A DNA stretch of 7,547 bases. It comes from an uncultured Acidimicrobiaceae bacterium (lineage in GTDB: Bacteria > Actinomycetota > Acidimicrobiia > Acidimicrobiales > Microtrichaceae). The position numbers were made by a program, and so were the translations under genes. Positions within the stretch are counted from its first letter, which is position 1. Each line of letters begins with the position of its first letter. Below are positions 1 to 7,547 of this stretch, one piece after another. Under the pieces are notes generated by a model, which was not told where the DNA came from, did no database searches, and saw only the letters and a list, made by a program, of their open reading frames with translations. The stretch spans positions 1 to 7,547 of the forward strand of contig CALMLJ010000123.1 in the NCBI GenBank assembly GCA_937868025.1, in the 5' to 3' direction.

Positions 1-441
1 CCGATGATGATGTTCGCGATCGTGTTCGGGCTCTCGATGGACTACGAGGTGTTCCTCCTCTCACGGGTGAAAGAGGAATACGACCGCACCAAGGACTCAC
101 GGACCTCGGTCGCCGACGGCCTCGCTGCCACCGCCCATGTGATCACCGCCGCCGCGGCGATCATGATCGTCGTGTTCGGAGCCTTCCTGCTCGAAGACAA
201 CCGGGTCATCAAACTCTTCGGTGTCGGTCTCGCCGCCGCCGTGCTCCTCGACGCCTCACTGGTCCGCATGCTGCTCGTCCCCGCCACCATGGAACTCCTC
301 GGCGACAAGAACTGGTGGCTGCCCGCATGGCTCGACCGGATCCTGCCCAACCTCAACGTCGAAGGACCCGCCGATCACCCCGATCGGGCAACACCCGACA
401 GCGACCCCGATCACCAGTCTGAAGAGACGCTGGTCCACTGA
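1..441 (+). CDS. MMPL/RND-family transporter, C-terminal end (5' partial)
   Basis: The reading frame is open from the first base (CCG, then ATG ATG ATG) to TGA at 439-441, so only the last ~146 residues of a much larger membrane protein are present. The visible start contains GLSMDYEVFLLSR followed by KEEYDRT. This is the conserved MMPL/RND element at the end of a transmembrane helix, where the Asp is thought to take part in proton coupling. Two hydrophobic segments follow (about residues 45-62 and 70-95), then the amphipathic ending LGDKNWWLPAWLDRILP, typical of actinobacterial MMPL proteins, and a disordered acidic/His tail. MMPL proteins export lipids or hydrophobic small molecules using proton motive force; the substrate here cannot be told. 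It is co-directional with the MFS gene that follows. The family is secure; the ATGs at 4-12 are internal codons, not the start. Confidence 0.93.
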   Translation, partial: PMMMFAIVFGLSMDYEVFLLSRVKEEYDRTKDSRTSVADGLAATAHVITAAAAIMIVVFGAFLLEDNRVIKLFGVGLAAAVLLDASLVRMLLVPATMELLGDKNWWLPAWLDRILPNLNVEGPADHPDRATPDSDPDHQSEETLVH

Positions 442-637
442 CATGGCCCGCCCCGCCCCGAACCCGCCGATCTCGGCCCATCGACTCGACCCGCACGGCG
501 ATGTCGAGAACATTGTTCGATCTGCCGATGACGGTCAAGGACGTGACGGCGCCACGCACACGACCATCGAAACTCGCGGCGACCAACCACCGCCCCGCCC
601 CCATCCGAACGCTCCCTCACCAGACAGGCATCGCCCC
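442..637 (+). other. Gap between MMPL and MFS genes; possible leader ORF inside
   Basis: This 196-bp stretch separates the MMPL stop from the preferred MFS start. The MFS frame stays open throughout, with an ATG at 443 one base after the MMPL stop, so translation by reinitiation would add a 65-residue Pro/Arg/His-rich, low-complexity N-terminus. I consider that extension less likely than a start at 638. I found no convincing -10/-35 pair and no terminator hairpin, so read-through from MMPL into the MFS gene is plausible. Confidence 0.4.
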
Positions 638-641
638 ATGA
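501..641 (+). CDS. Possible 46-aa leader/small ORF ahead of MFS gene
   Basis: An ATG at 501 opens a 46-codon frame that ends in TGA at 639-641. That stop overlaps the ATG of the MFS gene (638-640) in the ATGA arrangement used at three other gene junctions in this window. The product starts MSRTLFDLPMTVKDV and is then basic and Pro-rich, with no domain I recognise and no hydrophobic segment. About three quarters of its third positions are G or C by eye. There is no obvious ribosome binding site. It could be a small coupled gene, a regulatory leader, or chance; in GC-rich DNA a frame of this length is not unusual. Confidence 0.2.
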   Translation: MSRTLFDLPMTVKDVTAPRTRPSKLAATNHRPAPIRTLPHQTGIAP

Positions 642-2236
642 CCCCTCCCCACGAACCCGTCGATGTCGAGCTGCTCGATCCGGTCGATCCGCACACCGAC
701 GACGAAGCGGTCGCCGATGCCCGGCAACGGCGACTGATCCTGATCACGATGTGCGTATCGCTGATCGCGGTGATCGCCTCGTCGTCCGGGCTGAATGTCG
801 CCCAGCAGGCCCTCGCCGCCGACATCGGCGCATCTCAAGGTCAGCTGCTGTGGATCATCAACGGCTACACCCTCGCCCTCGCTGCGTTGTTGATGCCGAT
901 CGGCGCGATCGGCGACCGGTGGGGGCGCAAACCGATCCTGATCATCGGCCTGGTCGTGTTCGCCGCCGCTAACCTCGCCTCAGCCTTCGTGAACAGTCCC
1001 GAACCGCTGATCGCGTTGCGTGTCGTCGCCGGCCTCGCCGCTGCGATGATCATGCCCGTCACCTTGTCGGTGATCACCACCAGCTTTCCCGCCGCCGAAC
1101 GAGCCAAGGCAATCGGCACCTGGGCTGGTGTTGCCGGGGCCGGTGGGATCATCGGCCTGTTCGCCTCCGCGGCGATCATCGACAACACCACCTGGCCGTG
1201 GGTGTTCTCGATCCCGGTGATCCTCGCGGCAGTGTCGCTCGCCGCGACAGTGTTCGTGGTTCCCCACTCCCGTGAACACGTCGAGACCGGCTTCGACATC
1301 CCCGGCGCGATCCTGTCGGTCCTCGCTGTCGGCGGGCTCGTGCTCGCGATCCAGGAAGGCCCAGAACGAGGCTGGACCAGCCCGCTCACCATCGCTGCGT
1401 TCGTCATCGGCCTCGCCGCTTCGGTCGCATTCGTACGCGCCGAACTGGCCCGTGACCACCCACTGCTCGATGTCCGCTTGTTCCGCAACCGGGGCCTGAC
1501 GACCGGGTCGGTCAACTTGTTCGTGGTTTTCGCGTTGATGTTCGCCCTGTTCCTGGTCCTCGTGCAGTTCCTCCAAGCGATCCTCGGTTACACCGCACTA
1601 CGCGCCGCCTCGGGGCTGCTGCCGATGGCGGTGATGATGATGCCGCTGTCAACGATCGCGCCGACCATCGCGCACCGTGTCGGCTACCGGCGCACTGTCG
1701 CCTCCGGGATGATCACCCTCTCGGTGGGGTTGGTGCTCCTGGCCGTGCTCGCCGACCCCGGCAGCGGATATCTCTCCGTCCTCCCTGGTCTGCTCGTGAT
1801 CGGTGCCGGGGTCGGGTTGTCGATGAGCCCCTCGACCACCGCGATCACCTCCTCACTCACCGAAGACAAACAAGGTGTCGCCTCGGCGCTCAATGACACC
1901 GTCCGCGAGATCGGCGCCGCCGTCGGGCTCGCCCTGATCGGATCGATCCTCAACTCCCGTTACCGGGCCAACATCACCGACACCGCCAACACCTTCCCCA
2001 CCGACGTCGCGGACCGCATCAAAGAAGGCATCGGCGGCGCCCTCAGCTCCGCCGCCCAACTCGGACCCGACAGCCCGGCACTCATCACCGCCGCCCGCAA
2101 CGCCTACGTCGACGCCATGCAACCCGCGATGCTCCTCGCCGCCGGGTTCGCCGCCCTCGCCGCCGCCTACACGACCTGGACCGGTGTCCAAGACAAACGA
2201 CGTCCGACCGTCAGCGAGAACGAACAGCCCGACTAA
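638..2236 (+). CDS. MFS efflux transporter, DHA2 (14-TM) type
   Basis: This is a proton-driven drug/metabolite antiporter of the inner membrane, 532 residues from the ATG at 638. About 32 hydrophilic acidic residues precede the first helix. Motif A is GAIGDRWGRK at residues 89-98, in the first cytoplasmic loop. The helix-1/2 region reads GLNVAQQALAADIGASQGQL, with NGYTLALAALL after it, as in the QacA/SmvA/EmrB branch. A motif-C-like stretch, GVAGAGGIIG (164-173), lacks the usual Pro. A long external loop near 440-492 comes before the last helix, typical of 14-TM members. The TM1 Asp seen in many DHA2 proteins (LDxTIV) is replaced by Ser. The start at 638 is preferred because residues encoded upstream are low complexity; a weak ACAGG lies 9 bp before it. 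A start at 443 is possible. Substrate unknown. Confidence 0.9.
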   Translation: MTPPHEPVDVELLDPVDPHTDDEAVADARQRRLILITMCVSLIAVIASSSGLNVAQQALAADIGASQGQLLWIINGYTLALAALLMPIGAIGDRWGRKPILIIGLVVFAAANLASAFVNSPEPLIALRVVAGLAAAMIMPVTLSVITTSFPAAERAKAIGTWAGVAGAGGIIGLFASAAIIDNTTWPWVFSIPVILAAVSLAATVFVVPHSREHVETGFDIPGAILSVLAVGGLVLAIQEGPERGWTSPLTIAAFVIGLAASVAFVRAELARDHPLLDVRLFRNRGLTTGSVNLFVVFALMFALFLVLVQFLQAILGYTALRAASGLLPMAVMMMPLSTIAPTIAHRVGYRRTVASGMITLSVGLVLLAVLADPGSGYLSVLPGLLVIGAGVGLSMSPSTTAITSSLTEDKQGVASALNDTVREIGAAVGLALIGSILNSRYRANITDTANTFPTDVADRIKEGIGGALSSAAQLGPDSPALITAARNAYVDAMQPAMLLAAGFAALAAAYTTWTGVQDKRRPTVSENEQPD

Positions 2237-2247
2237 GACGACAAGCA

Positions 2248-2268
2248 CCCGGCGGTCACCCGTCCGGG
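2248..2268. terminator. Weak hairpin between convergent genes
   Basis: Between the converging MFS (ends 2236) and SRPBCC-like (ends 2279) genes, CCCGG at 2248-2252 can pair with CCGGG at 2264-2268 around an 11-nt loop. An AG/CT extension is possible across a 2-nt bulge. There is no U-tract on either side. The position suits a bidirectional terminator, but the stem is short and the call rests mostly on location. Confidence 0.25.
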
Positions 2269-2278
2269 CTCGGTTCGC

Positions 2279-2719
2279 TCACCCCACGTTCGGAGACCGA
2301 TCGAGTTCCAGTCGAAGGTGCTCGAGCCCATGTGCGATCGCCGCGGTGATGATCCTCGCGACACGACGGGCTTGGCTGCCGCGTCCGAGTTCGGCGTGGA
2401 CCCAGATCTCGGTGCCGTGGTTCACGTGCCCATCGGAGATGGAGTGCACGACGGCCATCAGTGTGAGGTGGGCGTGGACGTGGATGTCGCCGATTCTTCC
2501 GTCGATGGTGAGCGCCTGATCGGTCGGGTGCCACCGCTCGGAGGTGCGTTCGAGCACACAGTCACCCTCCACCGATGTGATCGTCGTCGAGGTTTCGTTG
2601 CGGGTTGCTCGGAACCATGCTGCGATCTGGTCGGGGCCGTCGAGTAGCTGCATTGCTTCGTCCACGGTGCATGCGACGAGGACCTGGTCGTCGATCAGGG
2701 TCAGTTCCGCAGCGGTCAT
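2279..2719 (-). CDS. SRPBCC-like (START-fold) small protein
   Basis: This is a 146-residue protein without signal peptide or membrane segment. Its order of elements fits a minimal SRPBCC/polyketide-cyclase-like fold: an opening strand (DQVLVACTV), a short helix with LLDGPDQIAAWF (residues 25-36), antiparallel strands (TTITSVEGDCVLERTSERW, then HVHAHLTLMAV), strand EIWVHAE (104-110), and a long C-terminal basic amphipathic helix (about 113-137). Such folds bind hydrophobic ligands in a cavity, though some are enzymes; no catalytic residues can be assigned here. Its ATG overlaps the usp stop by ATGA and has no clear ribosome binding site, so it is probably translationally coupled as the last gene of the marR operon. 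The C-terminal half resembles the soluble domain of the protein encoded at 5480-6178. The fold assignment is by pattern, not search. Confidence 0.72.
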   Translation of the reverse strand: MTAAELTLIDDQVLVACTVDEAMQLLDGPDQIAAWFRATRNETSTTITSVEGDCVLERTSERWHPTDQALTIDGRIGDIHVHAHLTLMAVVHSISDGHVNHGTEIWVHAELGRGSQARRVARIITAAIAHGLEHLRLELDRSPNVG

Positions 2720-3159
2720 GCTGGTGGGGGGATGATCAGCAGCGGATGCCGGGCGTGGTGTAGCAGACGTTGGCTGACCGAACCGGCGAGGAGCCGGGCG
2801 AGGCCGTGGTGGCCGTGGCGTCCGACCACGAGGTAGCTGGCGGTGTGTTCTGCTGCTGCGTCGGCGAGCTCGTCGGCTGGATTGCCATGTCGGATCTCGA
2901 ACGTCCAGCGGACACGCGCAGCGTCGAGGATGTCGGTGCAGTTGGTGCGACAGACCTCGGCCAATGCGTCCTCGGCCTCGATCATCGCGCCGGCGCCCGG
3001 TCCCATCGCGGTGCCAGCGGCCGCGAGCGGCTGGGTGTGCTCGACGTGCACCACCGCGACCGGTCGGTGAGTGGCGTGCGCAAGGTTGATCGCCGCGAAC
3101 AGCGCCGCGTGGGAACCGACCGTCCCGTCAAAGCCGACCACGATCGCACCATCGGGCAT
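2716..3159 (-). CDS. Universal stress protein, UspA family, ATP-binding type
   Basis: This single-domain 147-residue protein matches the usual length of UspA proteins. It begins with a hydrophobic strand IVVGFDGT (residues 6-13), whose Asp11 is the conserved nucleotide-pocket Asp. It ends with the ATP-binding signature G-2x-G-9x-G-S: Gly113-Arg-His-Gly116, nine residues, Gly126-Ser127. The closing strand is HPLLIIP. The intact signature places it in the ATP-binding rather than the UspA-like non-binding subgroup. These are cytosolic stress and energy-state proteins whose molecular roles are mostly unclear. It starts 6 bp after the exporter stop, with GAAAGG upstream inside the exporter's end as a poor ribosome site, and its own stop overlaps the next gene by ATGA. 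The tight placement suggests a role tied to export stress, which is inference. Confidence 0.93.
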   Translation of the reverse strand: MPDGAIVVGFDGTVGSHAALFAAINLAHATHRPVAVVHVEHTQPLAAAGTAMGPGAGAMIEAEDALAEVCRTNCTDILDAARVRWTFEIRHGNPADELADAAAEHTASYLVVGRHGHHGLARLLAGSVSQRLLHHARHPLLIIPPPA

Positions 3160-3165
3160 CGCGAA

Positions 3166-5279
<2,114 letters not shown>

Positions 5280-5285
5280 ATCGGC

Positions 5286-5315
5286 ATCATAGATGGTTGC
5301 AGCACCCAACTACAA
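5286..5315 (-). promoter_or_regulatory. Candidate marR operon promoter (leaderless type)
   Basis: On the minus strand TATGAT (5291-5286) matches the -10 consensus TATAAT in five of six bases. TTGTAG (5315-5310), 18 bases upstream, is a weak -35. Only six bases separate the -10 box from the marR ATG at 5279. A transcript starting about seven bases after the box would therefore begin at or next to the ATG, as in the leaderless mRNAs common in actinobacteria. Confidence 0.55.
5290..5312. promoter_or_regulatory. Imperfect inverted repeat, possible MarR operator
   Basis: On the plus strand TAGATGG (5290-5296) and CCAACTA (5306-5312) form an inverted repeat with 7-bp arms, one mismatch and a 9-bp spacer. 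It covers the spacer and the upstream edge of the -10 box of the marR promoter, where a bound MarR dimer would block RNA polymerase. The spacer is longer than in many MarR sites, so the assignment is tentative. Confidence 0.35.
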
Positions 5316-5325
5316 TCGCAAAGAA

Positions 5326-5393
5326 CGCCGCAAGGCGCCGCAGCACGGGGTGCGCCTGAACAGGGCGGGTCGTCGGGCGGTCCACCGCCGCCC
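5326..5393. repeat. Two short hairpins in the divergent intergenic region
   Basis: CGCC (5326-5329), GCAA and GGCG (5334-5337) form a small plus-strand hairpin with a GNRA-type loop. Farther right, GGGCGG (5375-5380) can pair with CCGCCC (5388-5393) around seven bases; a competing GGCGG/CCGCC pairing has a 4-base loop. Both lie between the divergent marR and DUF3040-like genes. They could be protein-binding or RNA structures, or simply a result of high GC. Confidence 0.2.
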
Positions 5394-5479
5394 TCGAACT
5401 GAACCGTCAGGAGTTGGGGTGCTCGATTTGGGATACGGTGAAACCGCCAGGCGACCTCAGACGAACTGTGGGATTCCCG

Positions 5480-6178
5480 ATGGACGACGAGCAGGTCAAC
5501 AACACGATCGCCGAACTCGAGCGGTGTCTGCGCACCGACGATCCGAGCTTGGCTCCACGATTTCGCCGGATCCGTCGTGGCGACAGCGCGAGATCGGCCG
5601 CCGTGTTCGCCGCTTTGGTTACCGCGGCGATCCTTCTTGCCGCCGGGTTGGCAATCGCATCCGGGGTCGTGTGGTTCGCGGGAGTAGCAGCGTTGCTGGC
5701 AGCGTTCGCCGTCGCTCCCCACCGGGAGCCGACCGCCGCAGATTCGCCCACACTCCAAGGTCGACGTGTGGACCAGTGGAACGAGGTTCTGCCCATAGCC
5801 GGTGCGTGGTCAACCGTCGCCAGTGAACTACGAGCCGCTGACGGCCTTGATCCATGGTGCCCGACGCTCCGCCGGATCTCAAGCAATGGCACGCACGACA
5901 CAAACGTGGTCTCCGTTGGGCACCGTCGCCCGGTCACCTTGCGGATCTCACGTCGGTGGTTCGCCGATGGAATCCGCTGGCGAGCCGATGCTGGCGGGCC
6001 AAACCTCGTCGGGCATCTCACTCTGCAACCCACGCTGACCGGCGAGCACGTTCAGATCTGGGTGCATGCCGAGGCGCTCCGATGCCGAAATTCACGCCGA
6101 GCACTACGCACGATCCGCCGGGAAACCAGAACCGCGCTGCGACGGTGGGCCGCAACGCGCACCGAAACCCCACCATGA
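5480..6178 (+). CDS. DUF3040-like two-helix membrane protein with C-terminal SRPBCC-like domain
   Basis: The protein has 232 residues from the ATG at 5480. The N-terminal ~80 residues match the DUF3040 pattern of actinobacteria: a short helix MDDEQVNNTIAELERCL, then a TDDPSLAPRFRR element, then two closely spaced hydrophobic helices (about 39-60 and 62-79). Both termini are probably cytoplasmic. After a linker, residues ~98-228 form a soluble domain with DGLDPW (121-126), VTLRISRRWF (152-161), HLTL (179-182), IWVHAE (193-198) and a strongly Arg-rich final helix. This order parallels the SRPBCC-like protein at 2279-2719. The function of DUF3040 is unknown. The start is chosen because DUF3040 homology begins there; an upstream TTG (5414) would add 22 unlike residues. 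GTGGGA lies 7 bases before the ATG, a modest ribosome site. It is divergent from marR and could be co-regulated. Confidence 0.75.
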   Translation: MDDEQVNNTIAELERCLRTDDPSLAPRFRRIRRGDSARSAAVFAALVTAAILLAAGLAIASGVVWFAGVAALLAAFAVAPHREPTAADSPTLQGRRVDQWNEVLPIAGAWSTVASELRAADGLDPWCPTLRRISSNGTHDTNVVSVGHRRPVTLRISRRWFADGIRWRADAGGPNLVGHLTLQPTLTGEHVQIWVHAEALRCRNSRRALRTIRRETRTALRRWAATRTETPP

Positions 6179-6202
6179 GCCAGATGGGAGGATGTCCAGG
6201 GG

Positions 6203-7126
6203 TCACTGGTCGGGGGCCTGCCTGGGTTGGGGGATCGGGGGGATGCGGTCGAGGAAGGTGAGAACGGCGGTGGTGAACGCGTCGTTGTCGTCGCCGGCGA
6301 CCATGTGTCCGGTGTTGGACACGTCGACGGCTTGGGCGTGGGGGACGGCGGTGAGGAACTCGTTGACGGTGTCGGGGCTGACCAGGTCCGACATTGCGCC
6401 TCGGACGAGGAGTGTCGGGGCGGTGATGCGGCGGGCCCCGTCGAGGAGGTGGTCGGCCATCTGTCGGAAGCGTTGCTCGCTGTTGGCGGGGTCAGCGTGC
6501 ATGACATCGAGTTTCGTGGTGATGAACGCGGGGTCCCAGCGCCACACCCAGCGGCCGTCGTCGCGTTGGCGGAGTACCTTGGTGAGTCCGTCGACGCTGT
6601 CGGGTCGAGGCCGGTGGGGGTTGTAGGCGGCGATCACGTCGCCGGCGTCGTGCAGGGTGGCGAATCCGTCGGGGTGCGCGGACATGAACTGCACGACTCG
6701 TCGGGCCCCGTCGATCTCCATGCGGGGGGTGACGTCGACCAGCACGACCCCTGCCCACAGGCGGGGAGGGGCGATGCGGTGTGCGATGAGGGTCGTCATT
6801 CCACCGATGGATGCACCGACAGCGACCGCGGGGCGGCGACCGCAATATCGTTCGCGGACGGCGAGCAGGTCGTAGGCGAGGTCTTCGGTCTCGTACCGCC
6901 CGGCGGGATCCCAGCTGCTGTCGCCGTGGCCGCGGGCGTCGTAGGCCACGACGTGGTGGCCGGCGGCGTGGATGGTGCGGGCCGTCTTGGCCCAGGCGTG
7001 GCGGTTCTGTCCGCCACCGTGGAGCAGGATCACCGACGGCTTCTCGGTGGATGACTGTGGATAGAGGTCGGCGACGAGGTCGACCCCATGGTGGCCGGTG
7101 ACGACGTTGGATTGGCGGTAGCTCAT
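6203..7126 (-). CDS. Alpha/beta hydrolase
   Basis: This 307-residue cytosolic hydrolase, with no signal peptide, has the standard alpha/beta-hydrolase order. The oxyanion-hole motif HGGG is at 36-39, then YDARGHGDS (62-70). The nucleophile elbow is G-A-S-I-G with Ser106, the acid is Asp247 in RGAMSDLVSP, and the base is His274 in NTGHMV. All triad residues are present. A lid/cap insert lies between about 135 and 230. The family splits esters, lactones, amides or C-C bonds, or carries haloperoxidase-like activity; sequence alone does not give the substrate. Its ATG overlaps the stop of the upstream MFS exporter by ATGA, with no clear ribosome site, so the two are translationally coupled and may act on the same compound. 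The gene ends 24 bp from the converging DUF3040-like gene, and I saw no convincing terminator there. Codons are mostly C-ending. Confidence 0.93.
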   Translation of the reverse strand: MSYRQSNVVTGHHGVDLVADLYPQSSTEKPSVILLHGGGQNRHAWAKTARTIHAAGHHVVAYDARGHGDSSWDPAGRYETEDLAYDLLAVRERYCGRRPAVAVGASIGGMTTLIAHRIAPPRLWAGVVLVDVTPRMEIDGARRVVQFMSAHPDGFATLHDAGDVIAAYNPHRPRPDSVDGLTKVLRQRDDGRWVWRWDPAFITTKLDVMHADPANSEQRFRQMADHLLDGARRITAPTLLVRGAMSDLVSPDTVNEFLTAVPHAQAVDVSNTGHMVAGDDNDAFTTAVLTFLDRIPPIPQPRQAPDQ

Positions 7127-7547
7127 GCGGGCTCGACGATCGGTGCTTGCACTGTCATCGCGGCCAGGTCGCGTAAGGGGAGTTCGCGCATCCGGATTGA
7201 GATTACGAACGCGCCGACCATGACCATGGCGGCCGCGGCGAACACGGTGGTGATCGATGCCGACAGTGCACCGGCCGCCGCGCTGTGGAGGGGCTCGGGG
7301 AGCGCAGCGATGGCTCGCGGGCTGCGAGCGAGGGTGTCGCCGGTGACACCGGGGGGCAGGTCGACACCGACGAGTCGGTCGGTGAGTTCGGTGTCGAGGC
7401 GGCTGGTGAGGATGGTGCCGAACACGGCGACACCGATGGTGGAGCCGAGGGTGCGGAAGAAGTTGACCGACGCGGTGCCGGCGCCGAGGTCGCGCGTCTC
7501 GACGGCGTTCTGCACTGCGATGGTGAGCACCGACAGGGTTGCGCCGA
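7123..7547 (-). CDS. MFS exporter, DHA2 type, C-terminal end (start outside window)
   Basis: The frame is open to the window edge, giving about 140 C-terminal residues. It contains QNAVETRDLGAGTASVNFFR, then a glycine-rich helix GVAVFGTIL, a polar external loop with LPPGVTGDTLARSP, a last hydrophobic helix, and the ending MRELPLRDLA plus a short tail. The blocks align one-for-one with the C-terminus of the exporter at 3166-4800 ([35 protein letters not shown]), so the two are clear paralogues, though far from identical. It should be a proton-coupled drug/metabolite exporter. The GTG at 7530-7528 is an internal Val codon, since the frame and homology continue upstream. It overlaps the hydrolase start by ATGA. 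Confidence 0.92.
   Translation of the reverse strand, partial: GATLSVLTIAVQNAVETRDLGAGTASVNFFRTLGSTIGVAVFGTILTSRLDTELTDRLVGVDLPPGVTGDTLARSPRAIAALPEPLHSAAAGALSASITTVFAAAAMVMVGAFVISIRMRELPLRDLAAMTVQAPIVEPA

Noticed and set aside
221..637. Extension of the first MFS gene upstream to 221 or 443
   Set aside because: The part before 441 overlaps the conserved MMPL C-terminus; the part from 443 is Pro/Arg/His-rich and unlike MFS N-termini. The 443 start remains possible but less likely.
865..1576. Two overlapping minus-strand open frames opposite the first MFS gene
   Set aside because: Both are complementary to the transmembrane core of a recognisable transporter and lack any family motif.
6179..6202. 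Terminator between the convergent DUF3040-like and hydrolase genes
   Set aside because: Only a 4-bp CCAG/CTGG pairing is available, partly inside the hydrolase gene, with no U-tract.
6227..7054. 275-codon plus-strand open frame opposite the hydrolase
   Set aside because: A low-complexity Gly/Val/Asp-rich translation, antisense to a hydrolase with a complete catalytic triad; a shadow frame.

Overview
The window is high-GC, densely packed bacterial DNA. Gene content (MMPL transporter, DHA2-type MFS exporters, a DUF3040-like membrane protein, a probably leaderless marR) and codon choice point to an actinomycete-type bacterium (Actinomycetota). I cannot place it more precisely from sequence alone. 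I saw no rRNA, tRNA, insertion sequence, CRISPR array or phage gene.

Layout: (1) Positions 1-2236 read rightward: the 3' end of an MMPL/RND-family transporter, a 196-bp gap holding a possible 46-codon ORF, then a complete 14-TM-type MFS exporter. (2) Positions 2279-5279 read leftward and form a very tight four-gene unit, transcribed marR > MFS exporter > universal stress protein > SRPBCC-like protein. Two of its junctions are 4-bp ATGA overlaps and the third is a 6-bp gap. (3) Positions 5280-5479 are a 200-bp divergent control region with a good candidate leaderless promoter for marR and an imperfect inverted repeat over its -10 box. (4) Positions 5480-6178 read rightward: an N-terminal two-helix DUF3040-like membrane domain followed by a soluble domain. 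(5) Positions 6203-7547 read leftward: the 3' end of a third DHA2-type MFS exporter, overlapping an alpha/beta hydrolase gene by ATGA.

Functionally this looks like an export and detoxification neighbourhood, with four transporters (one MMPL, three MFS) in 7.5 kb. The central unit has the classic architecture of a MarR repressor controlling its own drug-type exporter. It is extended by an ATP-binding UspA protein and a small SRPBCC-like, putatively ligand-binding protein.

The least expected observation is that the soluble C-terminal domain of the divergently transcribed DUF3040-like protein resembles the free-standing SRPBCC-like protein at the end of the marR operon. Both have a D-G-x-D..W element, an HLTL strand, an IWVHAE strand and a closing basic helix. 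Two copies of one putative binding domain, one cytosolic and one membrane-anchored, therefore flank a MarR/exporter/Usp set. That is the best candidate here for an undescribed system, but its function is inference.
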